A DNA stretch of 64,000 bases, taken from positions 1,364,001 to 1,428,000 of the forward strand of contig NW_026947501.1 of NCBI RefSeq assembly GCF_034190915.1, written 5' to 3'. A program made the position numbers and the translations under genes. The notes under the pieces were generated by a model. The model made no database searches and was not told the DNA's origin. It saw only the letters and a list, made by a program, of their open reading frames with translations. Below are positions 1 to 8,389 of this stretch, piece after piece. The DNA is from Cavia porcellus (taxonomy: Eukaryota; Chordata; Mammalia; Rodentia; Caviidae). Position 1 is the stretch's first letter, and every line of letters starts with the position of its first letter.

Positions 1-1048
1 ATATAGAACCATCCACATCTCCTTGGAATTCTCAAATATTTGTGATAAAAAAGAAATCAGGCAAGTGGAGACTTTTGACAGATTTACGTGCTATTAATGC
101 ATCTATGTATTCTATGGGAGCTCTTCAGCCTGGCATTCCTTTAACTTCAGTGTTCCCTGCTGGTTGGCATGTATATATTATAGATTTACAGGATTGTTTC
201 TGTAATATTCCCTTACATCCAGAAGATAGAAAATGATTTGCCTTTCCAATTCTTCAAATAAATCATCAAAGACCTTATCAAAGCTATCAATGGAGAGTGT
301 TACCCCAAGGCATGATGAATTCTCCAAGTATATGTCAAATTTATGTTGATGCAGCATTAAAACCAGTGCGTACACGATGGCCTCAGGTTTATACAGCTCA
401 TTATATGGATGCTATATTGTTCTCATATAATGATAAATATGTTTCAGAAGATATTTTGGAAACTCTACCTCAATATTTTTCCCCGTTTGGACTTGTAATA
501 GCACAAGATAAAATTCAAAAGGAAGAAAGTAGTCATTATTTGGGATATATTCTTACTAGACAAAAGGTGATTCCACAAAAATGTCTATTAGGAGAGATAA
601 GTTATCCACTTTAAATGATTTTCAAAAATTATTAGGGTATATCAATTGGCTCCGTCCCACACTAGGTATTCCTACTCATGCATTACAGCATTTGTTTGCT
701 ACTTTACAGGGCTCTTCAGACCCATCTAGCCCTCGTACATTAACAGCAGAAGCAGAGCAGGAATTACAGTTTGTAGAACAACGAATTAAGGATGCCTTTT
801 TAATTAGGATTGATCCTCAATTGCCTCTAACTTTATATATTATTAACACCTTTCAATATCCCTCAGCTGTTTTAGGTCAAGAAGCTATGCCAGTAGAATG
901 GGTATTCGCTAAAACTAAGCAACCTAAAAATGTTATGCCTTATATTGATATGGTTGCCTCTTTAATTATGAATGGTAGGGCTCGTTCTATAACTTTGATA
1001 GGAAAAGATATAAACAATATAGTTATCCCCTTAACTAAGGAACAATGA
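1..1048 (+). pseudogene. pol: ERV pol fragment: reverse transcriptase to connection region, broken
   Basis: This is the reverse transcriptase part of a betaretrovirus-type pol gene, which would copy viral RNA into DNA. The frame is already open at base 3, so the gene continues upstream of the window. Visible landmarks are the fingers motif [11 protein letters not shown] (about 45-77), motif A DLQDCF with its first Asp codon at 183-185, and motif B LPQG at 300-311. Motif C reads YMDA at 402-413 where the family has YMDD, so one of the two motif C catalytic aspartates is lost. A TGA interrupts the frame at 234-236. Near 580-600 the frame moves by one base (net one-base loss), and the thumb/connection continues in the new frame (DFQKLLGYINWLRP, about 617-658) to a TGA at 1046-1048. 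The family assignment is firm. The gene is not functional. Confidence 0.92.
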
Positions 1049-1640
1049 GAATATTTGTTATCAATTACTGAAACCTTACAAATTGCCTTAGCAGATTTCA
1101 TGGGAACCTTTCCACATCATTTTCCTAAAAGTAAATTATGGGACTTTTTTTAGACGTCAAAAATTTGTGGTTAATACTTTATTAGCTGTACAACCAATTC
1201 CACAAGATTTGACTATATTTACAGATGGATCTAAGCTTTGGTTTGTTTTGTGTTTTTCTCTTTTTCCTCTTAAATAAAAAAATAAAAAATAAAAAAATAA
1301 AATAAAAAAAATAAAGCTGCATATTGGACTCAAAAATCCTATTGGGTATGTCAGACAAATTTTAATTCTGTGCAACAAAATGAACTTTTTGCTATATTGC
1401 AAGTGTTTTTAGATTTTCCTGACCAACCTATTAATATTATAGCTGATTCAGCTTATTCTGTTGGAGTAGTGACAAATATCTATTCAGCTGTGTTATATTC
1501 TAATAAACCTACCTTATTGTCTTTATTTCAAAAATTACAAATACATGTTCAAAAAAGAAATCATTCTTATTTCATTACTCATCTGCATTCACATTCTCAA
1601 CTGCCTGGACCATTAGTATCAGGCAATAGAGCTGTGGACT
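1049..1640 (+). pseudogene. pol: ERV pol fragment: RNase H domain, broken by frameshift and insertion
   Basis: This continues pol after the TGA at 1046-1048. RNase H degrades the RNA strand of RNA/DNA hybrids during reverse transcription. The four acidic catalytic positions are recognisable: Asp in TDGS (codon 1224-1226), Glu in NELF (1382-1384), Asp in ADSAY (1445-1447) and Asp in the AVDSLV stretch (1637-1639). They lie in two frames. A run of seven T at about 1145-1151 appears to have gained one T, shifting the frame, and a T-rich then A-rich stretch (about 1236-1312) separates the first Asp from the rest. From about 1313 one frame runs open through to the end of integrase. The GTG at 1370 is an internal codon and not a real start. 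The domain is not functional. Confidence 0.88.
1236..1312 (+). repeat. T-rich/A-rich insertion inside the RNase H domain
   Basis: About 77 bases interrupt RNase H just after the TDGSK codons. The first half is T-rich with pyrimidine runs (TTTTTCTCTTTTTCCTCTT). The second half is almost only A with scattered T (repeats of the type AAATAAAAAA). A length of 77 leaves remainder 2 modulo 3, which matches the frame change seen across it. The shape resembles the 3' tail of a short retroposon, with a pyrimidine stretch followed by an A-rich tail, but no SINE body and no clear target-site duplication is visible. Expansion of a simple A/T repeat is the alternative. Confidence 0.6.
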
Positions 1641-2557
1641 CCCTCGTTATGTTTAATACACCTGTTGAAGAACATCAATTTAATCATGCTAATGCTGGAC
1701 ATTTACATTTTAAATATAAGATACCCTTTCCAGAAGCTAAAAAAATTGTAAAAGCCTGCCCTATTTGTAGGCCATTACATTTAAGAATCATTCCCTCTGG
1801 TGTTAATCCTAGAGGAACTCAACCCAATGAGTTATGGCAAATGGATGTTACACATGTGCCCTCTTTTGGCCGGCTTTCTTATGTGCATGTAACTATTGAT
1901 ACTTATTCTTCATTTCTATGGGCCACTGCCCAACAGGGGGAATCCACTAAAAATGTTATTATACATTTATTAGAGAGTTTTGCAGTTATGGAAATTCCCT
2001 CTAAAATCAAAACGGATAATGGACCCACTTATATTAGCAGAACATTTAAACAATTTTGTGATCTCCATAATATCTTTCATGTCACAGGGATTGATATAAT
2101 CCCCAGGGTCAAGCTATTGTTAAAAGGGCACATGGCACTCTTAAATTACAAATTAAAAAGGAGGAGTCAGGAGGATATTCAGATACCAATACTGTTTAAA
2201 TTGCAAAACAGTCCAAAAACATTGCTGCATCAGGTACTGTTTATTTTAAATTTTCTCAATTTACCACAAGGTGAAATATTAACAAGGGCTGAAAGACATT
2301 TCGAACAGCAGCAACAACCATATGTGATTAATGAGCCTATTTGGACTAAAACAGCCCCAGAGGCAGAATGGGAGAAGGGTACTTTGCTTTATAAGGGGAG
2401 AGGATTTGGTTATATCTCCACAGAACATGGAATTCAACAATGGGTCCCTGGAAGATGGATCAAGATCCGTGCCTCGAGGCCCTCTTCGCCAATCCCAGAG
2501 ACAACTCCCCGAGGAACTGTATCCTCCGAGGTGAGCTCGAAACCAGCTAGAGGATGA
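1641..2557 (+). pseudogene. pol: ERV pol fragment: integrase, catalytic core damaged
   Basis: Integrase joins viral DNA to the host chromosome. The N-terminal zinc-binding set is visible as H-x3-H (1673-1687) and CPIC (1757-1768). In the core, the first Asp is at 1844-1846 (WQMDVTH) and the second at 2015-2017 (TDNG). A one-base loss at about 2095-2101 shifts the frame. In the shifted frame the codon at 2122-2124, where the third catalytic residue (Glu) belongs, is AAA (Lys). Allowing for the lost base, the spacing from the second Asp is 35 residues, as in the D,D-35-E family. The shifted frame hits a stop near 2200, but a compensating change lets the C-terminal part (LNFLNLPQG, then GRGFGYIS and WVPGRWIKIR, about 2390-2470) read in the original frame to the TGA at 2555-2557. 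The C-terminal DNA-binding segment is of betaretroviral type. The protein would be inactive. Confidence 0.92.
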
Positions 2558-3447
2558 AGATAATGAACCTGTCCCTATTGCCGCCATGGCCAGATTACAG
2601 CTAAGAAATTCCCGCCGCCATTCATGGTGACCAAATTTAAACCCTCTCCCTACATGGGGACAAATAAAGAAATTGACCCAAGAAGGGCAACGGCTTGTCC
2701 TTCAAGCAGGGAAGCCTTTAAACTCTGAAAACTTGTTTTCAGCTTTATGTGCCTTGCTCACTGTTGCATCGGGGACTGAGGTACCCCAACATTCTTATTG
2801 GGCTTATATTCCAAATCCCCCTTTACTGGAACCTGTAGTATCGGGAACTACTGATATATCACTATACAACACCAAGGGAAATTTTGTCAGCACCATGGGC
2901 TGATTTAACTCCCCATAATCAGGATGATGGAACATTGTTCAATTTTACTTATTATGGCAATCAAAAGCCTATTTGTATTAGGGAACCGCCTTGCATCCCT
3001 GTGGGATGGCAGCATTAGATTCAACATGGAATAAAAGTCAGCAAAAGGACAAAGCTTCAAGCCTTGGCTGCTCAAACTTTTAATATTACCTGGAAAAATT
3101 TAACAGTGCCTGATAAAAACACATATCCTGTATGCCCTGATTTCACTTATAATCCCATAATTTGGAAACAATGTACGGGGAAGTTTGCTAAAAATATTGC
3201 TGGATATATTATTTGGGGACCATTTGGGAAATTTGTTAATGGATGTGCTGAATGGAATAAGACAAGATGTAATCTCTCTGTTGTATATAGTCTTCCAGAT
3301 CCGAAGAACATAACTGATGGAGCTCCTGTCTTCCCTCAAAAGACACATCTCCTGTGGTGGGGAGATGGTGGAATCGCCAATCCTGCTGTTGCAGCTGAAG
3401 AGTACCCTCATAATCTCCAAAATCACATTTGAAAGATTCCAGCCGCT

Positions 3448-4038
3448 ATGCAACCTGTAACCTTGTACAATGTTTCCTATTCAGGAACTAGTCAATCTGT
3501 ATCTACTACTTATAATTTTACTAAGTTTATGATGTATTATATTACTGTTTGTGCACCTCTGCCTTATGTCTTTTTAGTGGGAACTTTTAATTTTACACAT
3601 TTTTCTTGTACTTGTTTAAATTGTCAATTGTTTACCTGTTCAAATAGCACATTAAGTTTCACTAAACCTTATACAGTTATGCTTTTACAACAAAAAACTC
3701 ATATTTGGTTACCTATAAATCTAACTCGACGATGGTCTCAAGACCCAGTAATTTCTGTTACTACTGAATTTTTTCAACATCTGTTAAAACGTACAAAAAG
3801 ATTTATTGGAATAGTGGTCACTGTATTGTTGAGTCTGATAACTGTGGCATCTTTAGCAGCAGTCTCAGGAATAGCTTTACAAACGTCTTTACAAGAAAAA
3901 CATGTTGTGGAACAATGGCATGAGAATTCTCATGAACTTTGGTTAACCCAATGGCAAATAAATGCTAAACTACAACAGCAAATAGACCTTCTTAAGCAAA
4001 CATCTGAAAGGATGGGAAGGAAAATATTGGCTCTTTAG
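3448..4038 (+). pseudogene. env: Longest open piece of env: surface C-terminus, cleavage site, fusion peptide
   Basis: This 196-codon stretch is the best preserved part of env. It carries a CLNC (C-x2-C) motif at 3613-3624, which in this family often links the surface and transmembrane units. A furin-type site RTKR is encoded at 3790-3801. A hydrophobic fusion-peptide-like segment starts with FIGIVV at 3802, followed by a heptad-like region rich in Gln and Leu that ends at the TAG 4036-4038. ATG 3448 is an internal Met codon, not a natural start. Because the stop falls inside the ectodomain of the fusion unit, this piece has no membrane anchor. Confidence 0.85.
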
Positions 4039-4444
4039 CATCAAGTGTTTTTAAAATGTGATTGGAATTCAACTACTTTCTGTATAACACAACGACCATA
4101 TAATCAAACAAAACATGAATGGGAAATGATTAAAATGTATCTAAATGGAAACACTTCTGCCCAGGAGGAAATAGAATCTTTGCATAATCAAATTGACAAA
4201 GATTTTGCAAAGCATAATGATGATGAATCCCTGGCACAATTTGCTCAATTGCTTGCTCAATCCTTGGAAGGGCTGGACCCTAAAGGAATTTGGCAAAGCT
4301 TTACCCAAACTTTAAGCGGCATGTGACTTAGCTTGATTATAGCTCTCATTGCCATAGTTCTTGTGTATTTTTACTGCATAAGACGAAATGCTACAAATAA
4401 TCTGGTCTTATGGAAATTGCTCTTAAAAATAAAAAGGAAGGAAG
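4039..4444 (+). pseudogene. env: env transmembrane unit remainder: C-x7-C loop, anchor and tail
   Basis: In frame with the preceding piece, this holds the disulfide loop CDWNSTTFC (4057-4083), two or three sequons, and a helical stretch up to SGM at 4323. A TGA at 4324-4326 then falls directly before a hydrophobic membrane anchor (LSLIIALIAIVLVYFYC, 4327-4377) and a short basic tail. The stop would remove the anchor even if the upstream stops were absent. Confidence 0.85.
4431..4444 (+). other. Polypurine tract of the provirus
   Basis: A purine-only run (AAAAAGGAAGGAAG) lies immediately before the TG that opens the 3' LTR. In retroviruses this is the plus-strand primer for reverse transcription. 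Its position fixes the 5' edge of the LTR. Confidence 0.85.
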
Positions 4445-4763
4445 TGTGGAGGATGAGGAGTCACTTTGAAGGCCCTGGCCCCTTCGTGACCTGCAGTAAA
4501 AAATAGTCCCCGGTATGTGGGACAGAGACGGGGCGGGAATGCCTGGTCCCAGGGGGAAAATGTTCCCCCCTCTGAACCCATGCTGTGTGACTTGACTTTG
4601 TTTGCAGAGTCATGAAGAAGTGGCCGACCACCATTGTGACACTAAAGAACAAACAGAACTATGAACATTCTTGGGCTAATGGAGTTCCTCCTGCGTTAGT
4701 GGGGCAAGAAGAACTGGTTTTGCTTGTTTGATTAACTTAGATAGTTTAGATAAACATTGTAGT

Positions 4764-4787
4764 TTGTCACAAAGCTTGTCACAAAGA
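4764..4787 (+). promoter_or_regulatory. Tandem 12-bp repeat in LTR U3, possible enhancer
   Basis: TTGTCACAAAGC is followed directly by TTGTCACAAAGA. Each copy contains the near-palindrome TTGTCACAA. Short direct repeats in U3 often act as enhancer elements. Here only the repeat itself is seen, and its position about 50 bp before the TATA-like box is suitable. Confidence 0.5.
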
Positions 4788-4837
4788 ATGCTATTTCAAG
4801 ATAATCTTCGGTGCACTGTGAGTTGAACCCAGTTTAC

Positions 4838-4844
4838 TATATAA
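4838..4844 (+). promoter_or_regulatory. TATA-like box of the 3' LTR
   Basis: The sequence TATATAA lies in U3 and would place transcription initiation at roughly 4865-4872. Because this is the 3' LTR, transcription from it runs out of the provirus into the TTAGGG array on the same strand. Confidence 0.65.
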
Positions 4845-4853
4845 GAACCCTGG

Positions 4854-4859
4854 AATAAA
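4854..4859 (+). promoter_or_regulatory. Polyadenylation signal of the LTR
   Basis: AATAAA lies 10 bp after the TATA-like box, so it is probably upstream of the start site. A proviral transcript would use it at its 3' end, cleaving near 4870-4880. A transcript starting in this same LTR would not contain it. This layout implies a very short R region. Confidence 0.65.
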
Positions 4860-4990
4860 GACTTGGTGTGCAGTTGCAATTGCCGTGTCTCTCTGCTGTT
4901 TCTTTTCTTCGCGCTGCACCCCCCGTGTCCCAATTTGGTGTGTGTGCGTGCCTCTTCCCGGGGTCCAGAGTGCACTAGACACTCACGACA

Positions 4991-7900
4991 GGTTTACAGT
5001 TAGGTTTAGGTTTAGGTTTACGTATAGTGTTAGGGTTAGGGCTATGGTTTAGGGTTAAGGTTAGGTTTAGGTTTAGGATTAGGTTTAGCCTTATGGGTAG
5101 AGGTTAGCATTAGGTTTAGTGTTAGAGTTTGGGGTTAGGGTTATGTTTAGGGTTAGGCTTAGAGTTTATGGTTAGGATTAGTGTTAGGGTTAGGGTTAAA
5201 GCTTAGGTTTAGGGTTAGGGTTATGGTTAGGATTAGGGTTATGTTTAGAGGTTAGTGTTAGGGTTAGGGTTAGAGTTAGTGTTAGTGTTAGTTTTTGGGA
5301 TAGGGTTTTGTTTAGAGTTAGGTTTAGGTTTAGGGTTAGGGTTAGGGATAGTGTTAGGCTTAGGATTAGGATTAGGTTTAGGTTTAGGAATAGGGTTATG
5401 GTTAGGCTTTGGGTTATGTTTAGGGTTATGGTTAGGGTTAAGTTGAGATTTAGGATTATGGTTAGAGTTAGGTTAAGAAGTTAGGTTCAGTGTTAGGTTT
5501 TGGGTTAGAGATTAGGGTTAGGTTTAGGTTAAGTTTTAGGGTTAGCGTTAGGGATAGGATTAGAATTTAGGGTTAGGGTAATTTTAGGGTTAGGGTTACG
5601 GTTACGGTTAGGGTTAGGGGCAGGTTTAGTGTTCGGGTTACGGGATATGTGTTAGGGAGATGGTTATGGTTAGGCTTAGTGTTACGGTTAGGTGTAGGGT
5701 TACGATTAGTTTTAGGGTTAGTTTTAGGGTTATGGTTAAGGTTTGTTTTAAGGTTAGGGTTAGTGTTACATGTTAGGTGATAGGGATAGAGTTAGTGTTA
5801 GGTTTAGTGTTAGGGTTAGAGATAGGGTTAGGATTAGGGTTAACTTTAGGGTTAGGGATAGTGTTAGGTTTAGTGTTAGAGTTGGAGGCAGGGATAGTGT
5901 TAGAGTTAGGGTTATTGTTAGTGTTAGGTTTAGGGTTTAGGGTTAGGGTTATTGTTATGTTTAGGCTTAGGTTGAGGTTTAGGTTTAAGGTTAGGGTTAC
6001 AGTTCGTGCTAGGGTTAGGGCTAGGTTTAGGGTTAGTGTTTGGGTTATGTTTAGGGTTAGGGTTTACGTCCAAGGTTAGTGTTAGGGTTAGTGTTAGGTT
6101 TAGGTTTAGGATTAGGTTTAGGGTTAGGTTTAGGGATAGTGTAATGGATAGTCTTTGGGTTATGGTTAGGTTTAGGGTTAGGGTTATGCTTAGCGTTAGT
6201 GTTAGATTGAGGTTTAGGGCTAGGCTTAGTGTTAGGGTTAGAATTTAGTTTTAGTGTTAGGTTTAGCTTTAGTGTTAGGGATAGTTCTAGGGTTAGGTTA
6301 GTGTTAGAGGTAAGGGTTATGGTTTAGGGTTGTGGTTAGGGTCAGGGTTAAGGTAGGGTTAGAAGTAAGCTTTAGAATTAGGTTTATGGTTAGGGTTAGG
6401 TTTATGGATAGTGTTATCGTAGGTTTAGGGTTAGGGTTAGGGTCAGGATTAGGGTTAGTATTATCGTTAGCAACAGGGTTACTGTTAGGCTTTGCATTAT
6501 GGTTAGGTTTAGTGTTAGGGTTACGATTAGTGTTAGGGTTAGGTTGAGGTTTAGGGTTAGGGTTAGGTTTAGTGTTAGTGTTAGAAGTTAGGATTAGAGT
6601 TAGGTTTACGGTTAAGGTTAGTGATTGTTTAGTGTTAGTGTTAGAGTTAGGGTTAGAGGTTATGGATAGGGTTAGGGGTAGGGTTAGGGTTAGGGCTACA
6701 GTAGGGTTAAGTTTAGGGTTACCGTTAGGGTTAGGGTTGCAGTTAGGTTTTAGGGTGAGGGTTATGGCTAAGCTTTGGGTTACAGTTCATTTTAGGGTTA
6801 CGATTGGATTTAAGGTTAGGGTTAGTGTTAGGGTCAGAGTTAAGTTTTCAGTTATGTTTAGGGTTAGGTTTAGGATTAGGGTTAGGGGTTAGGTGTTAGG
6901 GATAGGGTTAAGGTTAGGTTTAGGTTTATGGTTAGGGTTAATGCTAATATTAACGTCAGAGTTAGGTTTATGGTTATGTTTAGTGTTATGTTTAGGGTTA
7001 GGTTTAGAGGTTAGGTGTTAAGCATAGGGTTATGGTTATGGTTAGGGTTAGGGTTAGGGTTATGTTTATGGTTATGTTTAGCATTACAGATAGATTTAGT
7101 GTTAGGGTTAGGATTTAGGGTAAGGTTTAGGGTTAGGGTTAGGTTTAGGACTAGGTTTATGCTTATCGTTAGAGGGTAGCATTAGGTTTAGTGTTAGAGT
7201 TTGGATTTAGGGTTAGGGTTAGGGTTAAACTTAGATGTTTTTGTTAGAGTTAGTGTTAGGATTAGGGTTAAAGCTTAGGTTTAGGGTTTGGGTTTCGGTT
7301 AGTGTTAGAGTTATGATTATGTTTAGCGTTAGGGGTTAGCTGTTAAGGAGAGGTTCAGTTTTAGGCTTTGTGTGACGGTCACAGTTAGGGTTAAGTTGAG
7401 GTCTAGTTTTAGGTTAGTATTAGGGTTACAAGTTCGGTTTAGTGTTAGCTTTAGGGATAGGGTTAGTGTTAGAAGTTACGGTTAGAGCTAGGGTAAGGGT
7501 TATGGTTAGGGTTTGGTTAGGGCTAGGATTAGTGTTAGTGTTAGGTTTAAGGTTAGAATTTAGGGTTAGTGTTACAGTTAGGGTTAGGGTTAGAGTTATG
7601 GTTATGCTTCAGATTACAGTTAGTGTTAGGGTTACGGTTAGGTTTAGCTTTACGGATAGGGTTTACGTGTTAATGATAGGGTTAGGGTTAGGGTAGGCTT
7701 ACAGTTAGGTGTATGGTTATGGTTAGGGTTAGGTATAGTGTTAGCTTTAGGGTTAGGGTTTAGGGTTAGTGTTATGTTTAGGGTAAGAGTTAAGATTACG
7801 GTTAGGCTTCGGTTTATGGTAAGGGTTAGAGTTATGATTAGGTTAGGGTTATGGTTAGTGTTTGGGTTAGGGTTAGATGTTAGGGATAGGGTTACTGTGA

Positions 7901-8389
7901 GGGTTAGTGTTATGGTTAGCGTTAGGGTTAAGTTGAGGTTTAGGGTTACTTTTAGGGTTAGGGTTAGAAGTTAGGTATAGTGTTAGGTTAAGTGTTAGGT
8001 TTAGTGATAGGTTTAGCATTAGGGTTAGTGTTAGAGGTTAGGGTTAGTGTTACGTTTAGGGTTAGGTTTAGGGATGGGTTTAGAGGTATGTGTTAGGGTT
8101 AGTGTTAGGGTTAGGGTTAGGTTTATGGTTAGGGTTATGATCATTGTTAGGGTTAGTGTTTAGGGTTAGGCTTAGTGATAGGGTTAGTGTTATGGTTAGG
8201 GTTAGGATTAGGTTGAGGTTTAGTTTTAGGTTAGGATTAGGCTTACAAGTTAGGGTTAGTGTTAGCTTTAGGTATTGGGTTAGGGTTAGAAGTTATGGTT
8301 AGGGCTAGGGTTAGCATTACGGTTAGGGCTAGGATTAGGGTTAGTGGTAAGTTTAAGGTTAGAATTTAGCATTAGTGTTATGGTTAGGG
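4991..8389 (+). repeat. Provirus-proximal part of the array
   Basis: Degenerate hexamers start directly after the LTR. The first units are already variant (TTACAG, TTAGGT, TTACGT), so the provirus sits in old and mutated repeat. I found no copy of the ATTACAGTCAGG signature here. From about 7,600 to 7,980 there is a diverged relative of the 650-673-bp module that follows, including the phrase CGTGTTAATGATAGGGTTAG. Nothing else stands out. Confidence 0.8.

Larger units (their letters stand above)
2586..4506 (+). pseudogene. env: ERV envelope gene, betaretrovirus type, multiply interrupted
   Basis: This encoded the envelope glycoprotein (surface unit plus membrane-anchored fusion unit). The best start is ATG 2586 in a near-ideal Kozak context (GCCGCCATGG, 2580-2589), just after the end of pol, followed by an Arg-rich leader. 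A TGA at 2628-2630 then stops the frame. Beyond it come a leader stretch like WGQIKKLTQ and SYWAYIPNPPLL. Between about 2850 and 2890 the reading frame moves by one. The new frame carries the rest of the surface unit and the fusion unit, with in-frame stops at 3016-3018 (TAG), 3430-3432 (TGA), 4036-4038 (TAG) and 4324-4326 (TGA). More than ten N-x-S/T sequons and many Cys residues are visible. After the last TGA the frame continues through the membrane anchor and into the LTR to TAG 4504-4506, an env/LTR overlap. It cannot give a full-length protein. Confidence 0.9.
4445..4990 (+). repeat. 3' LTR of the betaretrovirus-type provirus
   Basis: The LTR is about 546 bp. It starts TGTGG right after the polypurine tract and ends CGACA at 4990. 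The ends form an imperfect inverted repeat (TGTGG against TGTCG), as expected for integrase-processed termini. Inside lie a tandem 12-mer (4764-4787), a TATA-like box (4838-4844), an AATAAA (4854-4859) and a pyrimidine-rich U5-like stretch after about 4885. The base after 4990 is already telomere-like repeat. No 5' LTR is in the window, so divergence between the LTRs, and hence age, cannot be judged. Family naming beyond class II/betaretrovirus type would need a repeat library search. Confidence 0.88.

Noticed and set aside
1157..1402. 81-codon frame on the minus strand
   Set aside because: It is the antisense of the A/T-rich insertion and RNase H, with low-complexity Phe/Leu/Tyr content and no family resemblance.
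2331..2534. 67-codon open frame starting ATG 2331 as a possible env or accessory start
   Set aside because: It overlaps the conserved integrase C-terminus in another frame and ends before the env leader. ATG 2586 has a much better initiation context and lies right after pol.
3448..4326. A domesticated (syncytin-like) env
   Set aside because: The surface unit upstream is broken by a frameshift and stops at 2628, 3016 and 3430, and the fusion unit by stops at 4036 and 4324. No intact env is possible from this copy.
4461..4982. Two 63-codon minus-strand frames in the LTR
   Set aside because: They lie fully within the LTR with no homology or composition suggesting coding. Chance frames.
4991..5300. 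Telomere healing of a broken chromosome at the LTR
   Set aside because: The junction is exactly at a normal LTR terminus, and the first repeats are already degenerate where freshly added telomere would be canonical.
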